From Lepidostoma basale (taxonomy: Eukaryota > Arthropoda > Insecta > Trichoptera > Lepidostomatidae): DNA of 64,000 nt. A program made the translations under genes and the position numbers. Of the stretch, positions 40,350-50,458 are shown one piece after another. Within the stretch, counting starts at the first letter, position 1. Every line of letters starts with the position of its first letter. The stretch is taken from the NCBI GenBank assembly GCA_022606425.2, contig JAHDVF020001560.1, positions 1-64,000 of the forward strand. The letters are read 5' to 3'. Under the pieces are notes generated by a model, which saw only the letters and a list, made by a program, of their open reading frames with translations, was not told the origin of the DNA and made no database searches.

Positions 40350-40710
40350 AGACAAAAACCCGCTTGTCGTCAAGAAAGAGTACGAGAATATTTTGAATAC
40401 ACGAGAGCGAGAGACGAATACTCCGATTCTCTCTATAAGTAATTCCAAATGCACAAGACGCTCATGCCCAAAAAAGTTTCTCAATTATTTTGAAATTTGT
40501 TCTGATTATTATGTTGTTAAAAACAAAAGGAGAATGATGTCGTGTTTTTATTTGTGAATATTTAATTTGTTTGAAAAAAATATTGCATTTTAAGTTAAAA
40601 CTTATTACTGATTACGATTGTACAGAAAACCAAGTTTTGAGATGGTAGAAAATCTTTACTTCCGTGAATATTTGACGGATTGCAACTTGAATATTTATAT
40701 ATAAATATAC
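40350..40710 (+). repeat. Repeat T, copy 1
   Basis: CATCAAG-AAAGAGTACGAGAATAT-type sequence, AAAACAAAAGGAGAATG and AATCTTTACTTCCGTGAATA recur in opposite orientation at 48275-48620. About 350 bp are shared. It is non-coding. Confidence 0.75.
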
Positions 40711-41070
40711 CGTATAGTAAGTGTCGAATTAATTTTCCGCCAGACATCACAGTTTACATAGAAGATAACCTACAACCGAATGCATTATATTATCAATGCA
40801 CCCGATAACCGTCAATCAAATCTTAATTTTTGATTGATAGAGAATAGAATCGTTTAATCGTTGGAGAAGACAGATAAGAATTATGAGAAACAAATTATTA
40901 TTTTATTACTGTAAAGGTCACAGAGCGCATTGACCCTACCGACTCGATTTCTACTGAAATAAAACAGAGTATTCTACAATATTAATTATGAATGTCAGAT
41001 TTTCAGACTTTTGACCTTAACAACCAAGATCTACATATTTTCTTCTTCTTCGTTCAATTTTAATGTAGGT
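40711..41070. other. Unassigned spacer
   Basis: No supported feature. Confidence 0.4.
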
Positions 41071-41074
41071 ATAC

Positions 41075-41298
41075 AACAGGTTGTTCGAACCCAATTAGTG
41101 TATACGATTTATTTTTTAGCTAATATATTGATTCTCGTGACATGTGATAGGTAACCAATCTATCGCCATTTTGTTGTCACGTGAATTCTACACCAGACCA
41201 ATGACAGTGTGACAATCACACTACCATCGCCGGGAATCGAGCCCGGAGCCTTCGGTATGGAAGTCAGAGCTGTAACCACTCTGCCACGAAGGTCGTCA
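41075..41298 (-). mobile_element. tRNA-derived SINE, complete
   Basis: On the minus strand the head has TGGCAGAGTGGTTACAG and GGGCTCGATTCCCGGC, then the CACACTGTCA hairpin, TAGAATTCACGTGACAACAA and the CCAATTAC-type terminus at about 41090. Confidence 0.9.
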
Positions 41299-41319
41299 CG
41301 TGTAGCAAATGACAGTTTG

Positions 41320-41635
41320 TAATATAAGTGTGAACGAAGAGATCTTGGAACAGGTGAGGGAATTTGTGTATTTAGGTAGCATGTTCACAGCAGATGGCCT
41401 AACGGATAGTTACGTCGAAAGAAGGGTTGGTGCGGGTAACAAAGTGAATGGAGCTTTAAGAATAGTTATTGGTAACAAGAATTAATCAATGAAAGCGAAA
41501 ACGGCCGTTCACAATGGAGTTCTGGTCCCATCCCTAATGTATGGAAGCGAAGCATGGAACTGGCAGAAGAAGGATGAAAGCAGAATAAATACGGTAGAGA
41601 TGAGGTCCCTAAGACGTATGTGTGGTAGAACGATG
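41320..41635 (+). mobile_element. LINE-A3-like fragment, upstream part
   Basis: The frame reads ILEQVREFVYLGSMFTADGL, ERRVGAGNKVNGALRIVIGN, a stop, then KAKTAVHNGVLVPSLMYGSE and RINTVEMRSLRRMCGR. It stops abruptly at 41636. It resembles the (TTG)n-tailed subfamily at 54412-54915. Confidence 0.78.
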
Positions 41636-41834
41636 ACCGCATCTGCCGTTGGTCAGCGGGTCCATCGGATCTAGCCGAGAGGACTGGTATATCCATCGAC
41701 CGTTCCCCTATCCGCCACCTGGGGACGGCCAATCAATAGAATACTGAGAATGATCCTGGGACCCAGACCCGGTGTTGCAGCGGGAACTTGGAGGCATAGG
41801 ACCAACCAAGAGATCCGTACGATGAGCCAGCAGC
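41636..41834 (+). other. Unclassified GC-rich insert between two LINEs
   Basis: The segment CGGGTCCATCGGATCTAGCC, GGACTGGTATATCCATCGAC and TATCCGCCACCTGGGGACGG joins LINE-A to LINE-B without a tail. I find no second copy. The plus strand decodes to AERTGISIDRSPIRHLGTAN, which I do not recognise. Confidence 0.35.
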
Positions 41835-42332
41835 CCCTTATAACGATCACCTGAAACTCCGACAAAGAATGATTAAATGTTATATATGGTATGTTCTACA
41901 ATACTATATAGCTGCGAAACCTGGACTCGAAAAGTGAATATAATGAACCGGTTGGAGGCGTTTGAGATGTGGATATTATAATGCTCCGTATACCATGGAC
42001 TGATAGGGGCAGTAATGCAGACGTACTGCAGAGAGCCAGAGCCAATACAGCTGTTGTCGAGTATGAAAGTTAAATAGGTCTCATATTTGGGTCATTTGCT
42101 AAGGGAAGAAAAATACAACCTCCTTCAACTGATATTAATGGGTAAAGTGGAGGGACGTCGGGGAGTTGGCAGAAGGCAGTTGTCCTGGCTGCGGAACATA
42201 AAAGAATGGACAGGAATAATAAGAACACAAAACCTGTTCCAAGTAACAGGACAGGACAGAGATCCCCTTGCTGCAGTGATTGCCAAAGTTGGGGGGACCT
42301 GACACGTCACCGAAAGAAGAAGAAGAATGACG
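41835..42332 (+). mobile_element. LINE-B 3' end
   Basis: GAAACTCCGACAAAGAATGA begins the LKLRQR region. MNRLEAFEMW is present, and frame 42087-42302 reads GRRGVGRRQLSWLRNIKEWT then QDRDPLAAVIAKVGGT. The tail is GAAAGAAGAAGAAGAA. This copy keeps the LEAFEMW block missing from the copies at 6574 and 17694. Confidence 0.82.
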
Positions 42333-42700
42333 AAAACTCATAAATGAATAATAAAAAATAAACAAACTAATTATAAGCGGTATAAGATACGGTATTTTCT
42401 TATATGTCATTTTATATATTCTTAATTATATGATTTGTGTACGTTTAACTGCGTCCTTGATAAATTTTGTGCGTTTTGTATCCATTATCACAATTTCTCC
42501 TCGGCGAACTAATCTAAAGCAATTAGGTTACAGAGAAACTAATCAAACTAGGTCACGAAAATATCTCACAAAGCATATTAATGCTTACTTATTCAACATT
42601 TATATATTGTATACAAAACATGCTTATAATTAGACACACAATATGTGACGCACGCATACTCATTCTTCTACATAATTAAACAAATAAATAAAATACAATT
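42333..42700. other. AT-rich spacer
   Basis: No supported feature. A 20-bp LINE-A terminus (ATCACGCCGTTTCCCCGGAA) follows at about 42703. Confidence 0.4.
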
Positions 42701-42894
42701 TATCACGCCGTTTCCCCGGAATAGAAGGTAAACACCAAGAAACTTTGTGGAGTTTATGGAAACGATTTCATTGCCAGCTGTTGAAATTGAAGAATGATCG
42801 ATAAGAATAAACGCTTTGCGGAATAAGTCCGGAGAAATTCCGTTGTGGATGGATTTAGTTTAAGTTTGTATGATGCTATCCATTTAGATATAGC

Positions 42895-43742
42895 ATCAAT
42901 GCGGTCAAGTCTTAGTCAATAGCATGAAGTCTTAGTGTCAAGGATGTATGAGGTATGCAAAAAGAGTGACTTGGTGATGAATGTGTCTAAATCTAAAGTG
43001 ATGGTTTTCGAGAAAGAAGAATGTATGACGATTTGTGATATACTCGTAAGTGCGATGGGCGAGAAATTGGAGCAAGTTACTGAATTTACGTATCTGGGAA
43101 GCATGTTTACAAGAGACGGAAAAATGGAGAAAGACATCGAAAGGAGGGTTGGTGCTGGGAATAAAATGAATTGCGCACTCAAAGTCATTACTGCAAATAG
43201 AAATATATCCACAGAAGCAAAAATAGCAGTACACAATGGAGTTCTAGTGCCAACCCTCATGTATGGAAGTGAAGCTTGGAGCTGGCAAAAGAAGAATGAA
43301 AGCAGGATAAACGCCGTAGAAATTAGATCACTAAGAAGAATGTGCGGGAAAACGTTGTATGATAGAATACCGAACGATGAAATAAGAAAGAAATGTAAGG
43401 CAGATGACTGCATCATGAATAAAATTAAAAAAGGATCCCTGAGATGGTTCGGACATATGGAACGAATGGATGAGAGTAGAATGGTTAAAAAGTTGTACAC
43501 AAGCAGCGTGAGTGGGAAAAGAAGTCGAGGACGACCGAGGAAAACATGGCATGACCAAATTAATCAATTACTAAAAGGTGGCCACATTCGAAGTCGGAAT
43601 AATCGACGTGCGTGCATGGTACGATGTATGAATGTAGAGGAATCCCGAGAGGTATGCCAGGACAGGCCAGTGTGGCGATCCATCCTCTCTGCCTACCCCT
43701 CCGGGGAAATGGCGTGATGGTTAGTTAGTTATCAATGCGGTT
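42895..43742 (+). mobile_element. LINE-A2 3' end, best preserved, with 11-bp target duplication
   Basis: ATCAATGCGGT at 42895-42905 and 43731-43741 brackets the insert. It ends with a short TTAGTTAGTTA tail immediately after the stop. It splits an older Jockey-type RT in the opposite orientation. It is the longest LINE-A copy in the window and keeps its frame open. Confidence 0.92.
42935..43717 (+). pseudogene. LINE-A2 RT C-terminal ORF, 260 residues
   Basis: In order: MNVSKSKVMVFEKEE (residues 17-31), QVTEFTYLGSMFTRDGK, ERRVGAGNKMNCALKV, LVPTLMYGSEAWSWQKKNES, RRMCGKTLYDRIPNDEI, GSLRWFGHMERMDESRMV, RGRPRKTWHDQINQL, RRACMVRCMNVEESREVCQD and the end WRSILSAYPSGEMA. This is the thumb and C-terminal domain of an RTE-like RT. 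The fingers, the catalytic palm (YADD) and the endonuclease are missing by 5' truncation. The ATG at 42935 is simply the first Met in the open frame, not a true start. The intact frame suggests this is among the younger copies. Confidence 0.85.
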
Positions 43743-43919
43743 GACAGGTATTGATGTAAAATATTTGGTGTCATTGGGGTTGCAGAAAGAATAAAGTTGC
43801 TGGTCATTAGCATAGCAATGTGAGAGGAGGCCAAATGATTTTATTATTATGGCAACGTCATTCGTAAACATGATAAATAAAAAGGGTCCTAGTACAGAGC
43901 CTTGTGGCACACCAGATTA

Positions 43920-43960
43920 GATATTGAACCGCCACACTATTCTATCCTGACACACTCATC
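43920..43960 (-). mobile_element. LINE-A stub
   Basis: GAACCGCCACACTATTCTAT then CCTGACACACTCAT matches the minus-strand CQDRxVW region. About 40 bp remain. Confidence 0.5.
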
Positions 43961-44105
43961 AGGGTATCCATCTTTATGTTCCGGATGGTTATCTTCGACA
44001 GCTTCAGCACATACTGTTTTATCTCCCAACATGCAGAACCAACCTGCCTCTGGTGATGCCGGTGGGGAGAGTAATCAAACTGATGAACATGATCGCTTCG
44101 ATAGC
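43955..44105 (+). mobile_element. LINE-C 3' coding fragment
   Basis: The plus strand (third frame) reads HLYVPDGYLRQLQHILFYLP then TCRTNLPLVMPVGRVIKLMN, matching 21213-21581 and 54-362. Confidence 0.75.
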
Positions 44106-44190
44106 GATAGACCAGCTACCATAAGAATCATCAATAGCTGAAGAGTTTTATAAAGTAATTGGGTTTAAATAATCTGTTGTATATAAAAGA
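44100..44190 (+). mobile_element. tRNA-SINE 3' end
   Basis: ATAGCGATAGACCAGCTACC and AAAGTAATTGGGTTTAAATA then ATCTGTTGTATA give the SINE's last third. Confidence 0.7.
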
Positions 44191-44485
44191 ACAACACTAA
44201 AAGTAAATGTCACACGGTGATAATATTTCTACTGTTTAGACAACAAGAGGTTAAAAGACCAATTATTTCATTCGTGACACCCATTCTTTGCATCTGCAGC
44301 ATTCAATGCCTAATTAATGACAAGAAGAATGCAGAATACATTACGATGCAGTTGTTGAAATGTGATTCAGGTACGTACCTGTATGTGCATTCCGTTAAAA
44401 TCTGCTAAGCAGGGCCGGCTCTGATCTATGTTCGGCTCCGAATCAAAAAGTAATAAAACAAAAAAAATCTGAAAGAAAAACAATG
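44190..44485. other. Unassigned spacer
   Basis: No supported feature. Confidence 0.4.
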
Positions 44486-45160
44486 TTTTGAAGGGACTAA
44501 GAAGGCTATTATATTCAATATTCAAGATCTATTGGCCCCAAACAATGTCAAATGCCGTTCTCTGGACCATGGCAGGAAAAGCTAATAAGAGAACAAGTCG
44601 ATAGACGCAAATGGCAGTGTATCAGTCACACTCTGAGACAGAACCCAGCCTGCATCGCTCAGGCGCACATGACTAGTCCCCTATGGGGGAAAGAGGAAGT
44701 AATGCAGACCCAGAGACCTGCAGAGCGAGGTTAAAGCAGCAGGCCTCACTTGGGGGGATGTTAGGCATCAGGCTTGCTACAGTGTCGGGTGGAGAAGGTT
44801 CCGCGAAGCCCTATGCACTACGGAGGTGTGACCGATAAGATGAAGAAGAAGGCTATTATGAACTATGCAATAAATGTGACCTTATGATGAACTTGTCAAT
44901 GTCTAAAGTTATGGCTTTTGAAAGAGAAGAATGTTAGACAAATTGTGACGTAAGTGCGAACGGTGATAAATTGGAGCATGTTATCAAATTTACTCATCCA
45001 GAAAGCATATTTACAAGAGATGGAAAAATTGAGAAAGACATCGAAAGAAAGGTTGGTGCTGGAAACAAAATAAATGATGCACTCAAAACCATTACTGCAA
45101 ATAGAAATATATCGACTGAACCAAAGATGGAAGTGCACAATGGGATTCAGGCTTCAGCTG
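44486..45160 (+). mobile_element. LINE-A2 fragment split by LINE-L
   Basis: The LINE-A2 sequence begins just before 44512 and resumes at 44860 with a decayed LCNKCDLMMNLSMSKVM and LEHVIKFTHPESIF. It then continues GKIEKDIERKVGAGNKINDA and ISTEPKMEVHNG. It is cut at about 45150, where LINE-E sequence begins. Confidence 0.78.
44499..44859 (+). mobile_element. LINE-L 3' end with 14-bp target duplication
   Basis: AAGAAGGCTATTAT at 44499-44512 and 44846-44859 brackets the insert. It encodes FSGPWQEKLIREQVDRRKWQ then CISHTLRQNPACIAQAH, and later a shifted GRWRRFREALCTTEV-like end, finishing with a GATGAAGAAGAAGG tail. A better preserved copy is at 56470-56889 on the other strand. Confidence 0.85.
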
Positions 45161-45164
45161 TTGA

Positions 45165-45535
45165 GAGGTCAGTCAGCGATTCGGTAACCATCTCATGGTC
45201 GCATTCCCTTTATTCTGCCCGTTGCCGTGGGCTTTTCAAAGTTGTCCTGATCTCTCTGGGCTATGTGACCAAATATTTTGACACTCTCTGAGAATACACC
45301 CTCGAGAATCTTTCCCAGTTTGTAACGTTACAATCCTGCAGATTGGTCTGCAACAAGTCTCTCTCATTCCCTCCACTCAGTCCTGTCTCCAGCCAGTCTT
45401 TTCAACCCTGTGTAGCTGCCGCAGTGCATGTCTCTTATCATCTGATCCATATAGGCGTCCCTTGGGGGGCCTCTGCGATTTCTGCCCTCAACCTTTCCCC
45501 CTGTGATAGTAATAAGCAGTTTGAAAATGCCCTCG
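45165..45535 (-). mobile_element. LINE-E 3' end
   Basis: Minus frame 45364-45606 contains GKVEGRNRRGPPRDAYMDQM then IRDMHCGSYTGLKRLAGDRT and EWRE, with LVADQQDC following in the next frame. The RRGPPRDAY / GSYTGLKRLA.DR.EWR order is a known insect LINE C-terminus. Confidence 0.75.
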
Positions 45536-45849
45536 CAAGGCGAAACAAATTTGTAACTGATATTTGTATAAGAAATTATATGAATTAAAAAACAAAGTAA
45601 AACCATTAAACATTCGCGTTTATTATTATAATAATTATAATGGAGTTATACAAAACAAAAACCTCAACAATTAATTAATTAATTAATTAATTAGTAATAT
45701 TAATACTAATATTATGGCCTATCCAGTTTGTTCGTTACTGTTGCAATCCTTTTGAGCATTTAAATACTTAATTTAATTCAAACACTATATATCACATTCA
45801 TCAAGACGTAAAACCTTCGAAACATTCCAGAAAAATAAACGTCTATAAA

Positions 45850-46190
45850 AAGTCTTCTTCTTTTAATAGATCTGACGATCTGTGACACAGAAATCATATC
45901 TCGTCGGATGATGAGATCCAGCTGTCCCTCCATCTCTTAGGCGGTCTTCCAAGTGGGCGGTGTCTTGAGAGGATTTCATAAGCGGCTGTATATGCAAGTC
46001 TGTCACCATCCATTCGGGCTACATGATCCCTCCAGTATCTTCTTCTGGATCTACTCCACTGAACGATATACTTTGTTTCCCAAGTTTCGTAAGTCTTATG
46101 TCTACGTTGCGGACACGATCTCGGAGGGTTTTTCCAGTAATTGATCTCAAAAGTGCTTTCATAAATTTCAAAACCCACATTAACCGGTCC
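45850..46190 (-). mobile_element. LINE-H RT C-terminal fragment
   Basis: Minus frame 45894-46178 reads FEINYWKNPPRSCPQRRHKT then YIVQWSRSRRRYWRDHVARM, GDRLAYTAA and RPLGRPPKRWRDSWISSSDE. It ends at a CTTCTTCTTTT tail. The frame is open over 94 residues. Confidence 0.8.
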
Positions 46191-46384
46191 GCCACTGCAA
46201 ATAAATATTATTTGGATCCAGCAGCAACGTGTTATCCATGCATCAAGTAACGAGTTAATTCAAGATTCTGTGTTTTATGACCTTAAAAATGCCTCCTGAT
46301 GTACATTAATTAACCCCTTGGGATCCCAGACAAAAACTAAGTCCATGTTTGTCGAACGAACATACCCATGACCCAAGGAATATT

Positions 46385-46560
46385 CATAAGCTGGACTCTG
46401 AAAGTGTCCACAATGCGATGACTAGAAGCATTTGAAATGTGGACCTATAAGATAATGCTCAAGATACAATCGCTGGCAAGAGTAATAAAGAAGTAGTGAT
46501 AAGACGCACGAGAACGGATTGTCAGCTGCTCACCTCAATAAAATGAATTAAAACAGTATT
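46385..46560 (+). mobile_element. LINE-B relic
   Basis: A decayed GCETWTLKVSTM, LEAFEMWTYKIMLKI and VLRRARTDCQLLTSIK-like order is visible with several frameshifts. Confidence 0.6.
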
Positions 46561-46581
46561 TTAACGCATATTATGCACAAC

Positions 46582-46822
46582 TCGACGACCTTCGTGGCTG
46601 AGTGGTTACGAGCTCTGACTTCCATGCCGAAGGTCCTGGGTTCGATTCCCGGCGATGGCAGTGTGATTGTCACACTGTTTTTGATCTGGTGTAGAATTCA
46701 CGTGACAATAAAATGGCGATAGATTGGCTATCTATCACATGTCACGAGAATCAATATAATAGCTAAAAAATAAAAATTGTATTCAGTAATTGGGTCCAAA
46801 CGACCTGTTGTGTACATAAAAA
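46582..46822 (+). mobile_element. tRNA-derived SINE, complete
   Basis: This is the cleanest copy. Box A is TGGCTGAGTGGTTACGAG and box B GGTTCGATTCCCGGCG, then GCAGTGTGATTGTCACACTG, AAAATGGCGATAGATTGGCT, CTATCACATGTCACGAGAAT, and TTGGGTCCAAACGACCTGTT at the end. Confidence 0.93.
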
Positions 46823-46824
46823 AA

Positions 46825-47045
46825 AACTTTTATTTGTCAATGATCTGAAATTATTCCTAGAAATTAACAATCTTGACGACTCTCTACACCTCTAGTCGGA
46901 CGTTAATAATATTGTTAACTGGAGTCGCAGTAATCAAATGCAATTCAATGTCTCTAAATGCGTTATGCTAACTTTTCCTAGAGCATTGAAAACTGTGTAT
47001 TATAGATACACAATGAACAACCAGCAATTTTTCGAAGAATATTAT
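46825..47045 (+). mobile_element. LINE-C-type RT fragment, region after YADD
   Basis: The plus strand reads FVNDLKLFLEINNLDDSLHL, a stop, then SDVNNIVNWSRSNQMQFNVS and KCVMLTFPRAL. LKLF....S..LQ.DL..I..W...N.M..N..KC..M.F is the standard Jockey/CR1 pattern just downstream of the active site. A relative on the minus strand is at 51830-52255. Confidence 0.78.
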
Positions 47046-47079
47046 AAGTTCGAGAATTTTCACTCTGTGATGTTTTTTT

Positions 47080-47292
47080 TATACAACAGGTCGTGTGAAC
47101 CCAATTACTGTGTATAATTTATTTACACTATTCTATTGTTTATCATGATACGTGATAGGAAGCTAATAGTAAGCTAGTGTCAAGTGAATTCTACACCAGA
47201 CCAAAGACAGTCTGACAATCACACTGCAATCGCTGGGAATCAAACCCGGGACCATCGGTGTGCATATCATGGCTCTTGCCACTCTGCCATTT
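47080..47292 (-). mobile_element. tRNA-derived SINE, diverged
   Basis: On the minus strand: TGGCAGAGTGGCAAG, GGGTTTGATTCCCAGCG, a CAGTGTGATTGTCAGACTG hairpin, and a TTGGGTTCACACGACCTGTT terminus. Confidence 0.85.
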
Positions 47293-47539
47293 CTGAGGAT
47301 AGCTGGAATGTTATTGAGGGTGACCGCTTTCTTATGGATCGCTTTGTGCAACTTCCATCTATCGCTGATGTATAATACATGGGGATTGGAAGTGCAGGGT
47401 TCAGGATTGGGTCGGCTGAAGGAACATTTGTGGAGGCGGCCAAGGTACACCCAGGACTGAAAAGCCAGAGACAAGAAGGAGACGTTTCTCACAAGGTTTT
47501 AGCGTTGACAAAGATTTTTTAAAATAATCTAATCAAATG

Positions 47540-47885
47540 GATGTAGTGCATTCAGGGCCCATAATGACATACGGAATCGAAGCAAGAGCAGACACTGTCA
47601 ATCCAAACATCTCTTAAGAGTAGCAGAAATGAGAACATTGCGACCTATTGTGGGGATAACCCTTAGAGATAGGATACCCAATAAAGAAATTCGCAAATCC
47701 TGCAAAATTGAAGACATAGTGAGCAAGAATTCCTAATATCGTGATGCACGAGACTCCAGAGGGCCGTCGACCACCAAAGAGATGGAGAGAAGGCTGGTCG
47801 TCTTCATCACAGGAAGAAAGTTGATATTCTGCATAAACTAACTGCAAGATCTACAATCAGAAGAAGATGAAGAAGAAGCATTCAG
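47540..47885 (+). mobile_element. LINE-H RT C-terminal fragment
   Basis: The plus strand gives GPIMTYGIEARADT, MRTLRPIVGITLRDRIPNKE, IRKSCKIEDIV and, after a gap, HETPEGRRPPKRWREGWSSS, ending at a GAAGAAGATGAAGAAGAAG tail. Confidence 0.75.
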
Positions 47886-48274
47886 GGCGCAATAGGTTAC
47901 ACTATCGTTTTTCTCAATTACTTCGAATACTATAAAAAAAGTCGTCTCGTCCACAAGATATGCTTCGTTCGAAATAAAGTACGTACACAGGTAGAAAAAA
48001 TAATTAAATCCGCGTGGAGAATTATGGTAGCCGAGATAAAAGGCGCAGACTGAAGTGACGCATCTGAATTTTGGTCCGTAATGTGAATTAGAGATATCTA
48101 CTCGTGCGCAGCGGACAGCAGACTTCCAAACCGGTCGCGATCTTCAGTAGAGTTCAATAAAACTTCTTGGGCTCGTGCAAGGTGATATGAGTTCGTTATT
48201 CGATTGACATGTGAACATATGCAGCCAGTCTGCTCGGTGGGAAGAATCACATGTGATTTGGCGGAGTAAAAAAC

Positions 48275-48620
48275 TAGTTGCAACCCGTGAAATATTCACG
48301 GAAGTAAAGATTTTCCACACTTTTAAAATTCGGTTCACTATACAATCGTAATCAGTTATAAGTTTTGACTTTTAATGAAAACAATTTTTTTTCACACAAG
48401 TAATTTTTTTTTACAATTTACAACACCACGTTCTCCTTTTGTTTTCTACACAACTGTCATACGACGATAATCAAAATAAAATTCAAAGTAATCCTAGAAA
48501 CGTTCTCGGGCAAGCGCATAGTATGCATTTCGGAGAAAATCGAAGTATTCCTCTCTTGCTCTCTTGTTTTCAAAATATTCTCGTACTCTTTCTTGATGAC
48601 ATGCAAGTTTTGGCATATTT
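48275..48620 (-). repeat. Repeat T, copy 2, inverted
   Basis: TGAAATATTCACGGAAGTAA, CAATCGTAATCAGTTATAAG and ACGTTCTCCTTTTGTTTTCT, then CAAAATATTCTCGTACTCTT, are the reverse complement of 40350-40710. Confidence 0.75.
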
Positions 48621-49160
48621 ATATTTTGATTTAATGATTTAAATCATAGGTTCTTCAAAGGGGCAGCTAGCCCTCCGGTGGGTACTGGAGTCTTCCAAGG
48701 GGGCGATATCGGGTCCAGAGGCAAATGAGGGATGTTAAGGGAGTCAAAGGTGGTTCCGTGTTGTAATTATTTATGAAATAAATTCCAATTACTTCGAAAA
48801 TACAGTTTTCAGGAATAAGTTTTTCTACCTAGATCTAAAGTTTTCATCTTATCCCTAATCATACGCGTGTATTTGTCAGTAACGATATCTTATACAAGGA
48901 ATTATTTTAAAAAAAATCTAAATGGTCCCACAAAAAAAAAAGTCAAATAATATATTATGTTTGATTTTTCAAACCGCACATACCTGTACGTGTTTATTAT
49001 TAGTGATCAGTAGCGGTCATCTGCACTGATTCTCGGTCAATGGTCTTTCAGTGTTAAATTGACTAATTTTAAAAGTACTCGCCCACAAATTTTATTTTTC
49101 CAATAAATATGTGTAGGTATACGTTATTAGAATAAAATTAAATCTAATAGAACACATTAA
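48621..49160. other. Unassigned spacer
   Basis: GGTTCTTCAAAGGGGCAGCT at 48650 and a G-rich stretch to 48760 stand out in composition. No repeat partner found. Confidence 0.35.
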
Positions 49161-49164
49161 TAAC

Positions 49165-49290
49165 AATAACAAACCATCACGCCGTTTCACACTACTCTAT
49201 CCTAACACACTTCTCCAGCTTCCAACGTATTTATAAAGCGAGTCATACATGCACGTCAAATCTCCCGACTTCCAACATGACCTTGGACCC
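49165..49290 (-). mobile_element. LINE-A3 stub with (CAATAA)-type tail
   Basis: AACAATAACAAACCATCACG and CCGTTTCACACTACTCTATC, then GCACGTCAAATCTCCCGACT, match LINE-A3 ends with an internal deletion of the CCCCGCAGGGGTAGG part. Confidence 0.6.
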
Positions 49291-49359
49291 AAGTCCCATG
49301 GATCAAGAGCCAAGCGTTCTGTCACCTAGACCACCACCCTGTATCCCAATACAGTCCTA

Positions 49360-49748
49360 ATTCTTATTCTTCTTCCTCCGCCTATTCCCGTCCACTCCTG
49401 GACAAAGGCCTCCTCATTTCGCTTCCATGTCACTCTGTTTTGTGCAGACTTCATTCATGTTATTCCGACACGTCTGATCATCCTTCCACCGTAGTTGCGG
49501 TCGTCGTGCACTTCTCTTTGCCGTCCACGGCCTCCAAGTCAGCAGTCTTCTTGTCCATTTTTCATCTGAGCTTCTGGCTACGTGACCTGCCAATTGCCAT
49601 TTTAGAGTCGCCACCCGGTGGATGTTGTCAGTGACCTTTGTTTTTTCTCTCATCGTATCGTTTCTGACTCTGTCTTTTAGGCTTATTCCTAACATGGCTA
49701 TTTCCATGGCTCTTTGGGCCACTCGTAGTTTCTTGGCTCTTTCGTCTT
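49360..49748 (-). mobile_element. LINE-G RT C-terminal fragment
   Basis: Minus frame 49414-49722 reads AQRAMEIAMLGISLKDRVRN, DTMREKTKVTDNIHRVATLK, WQLAGHVARSSDEKWTRRLL and SARRPQLRWKDD, then a shifted end into an ATTCTTATTCTTCTTCC tail (plus-strand text). The frame is open over 102 residues. Confidence 0.85.
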
Positions 49749-49749
49749 A

Positions 49750-50165
49750 TACTGAAAAATCGTTTACTCTCTGTCGACAGTGGGGAGAAATATGTTTTGT
49801 TGCCTATTTGATATCAGTTCGTAGTACAATTATAAATAAAACAGTTTAATAATCTTACTATAAGAAAAATTACGTCGTAATTAGGTCCTCGCTTAGGTAC
49901 TTTTTTATCACAAAGAATTCAGTATTATGCGCATTTACTCCTGGAGTTCAAAATATTGTAAGAATTCATTGAACTAATGTTTGTGATAATATTTCTCCTA
50001 GCACGTCACGTCGCGACGTATTGAGTCAATATGACAATTACATGTGCGCGGCATCAGATTTGTACCGCAAATACAAAATATGTACTTTTGAAATGGAAGC
50101 AATCATTTTATGAAATTCCAGACTGCGGAAATACTCAAGAGAATTGGACTGGGTTGGGTAGCGTT
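49750..50165. other. Unassigned spacer
   Basis: No supported feature. Confidence 0.4.
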
Positions 50166-50169
50166 TTCA

Positions 50170-50350
50170 AAATTAGATTGCATCATCGTCAGCCTGTCTC
50201 CATCCACTGCCGGACGCAAGCCCTTCCATCCCCACACCACCCCCCTTCATCTCTCGTCACTGTTCTCCAGGCCCTTCTCGCCGTCTGCAAATATCATCGC
50301 TCCATTTGGTGGGCTGTCTCCCGATATTTCTCTGATCTAACCTTGGCCTC
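50170..50350 (-). mobile_element. LINE-F 3' end (tentative)
   Basis: CATCATCGTCAGCCTGTCTC then CATCCACTGCCGGACGCAAG resembles the terminal ...GTCCAGCAGTGGA ends of LINE-D-like elements in minus orientation. The rest is not shared with LINE-D. Confidence 0.4.
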
Positions 50351-50458
50351 CATTCAGTAACCTTCTGGCTCCATCTTCCATCTTCCAAATCACATACTCA
50401 GGGCCAAAGACATTTCTATGTAACTTAAAAAAAGATCAATAAGACATGTATCATCCCT

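Larger units (their letters stand above)
42725..43910 (-). mobile_element. Jockey/CR1-type RT split by a LINE-A2 insertion
   Basis: Minus frame 43910-43743 reads MPQGSVLGPFLFIMFTNDVA then LLSHCYANDQQLYSF. The catalytic YADD is changed to YAND. After removal of 42906-43730 the minus strand continues IDAISKWIASYKLKLNPSTT and EFLRTYSAK, the expected region after the active site. It is a dead copy both from the N substitution and from the insertion. Confidence 0.85.

Noticed and set aside
42935..43717. Intact host or active transposon gene
   Set aside because: It lacks the endonuclease and the RT active site, and is bounded by a target duplication. It is a 5'-truncated copy.
46290..46380. piggyBac-like end (TTAACCCCTTGGGATCCC)
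   Set aside because: No matching inverted end or transposase nearby; TTAACCC is common by chance.
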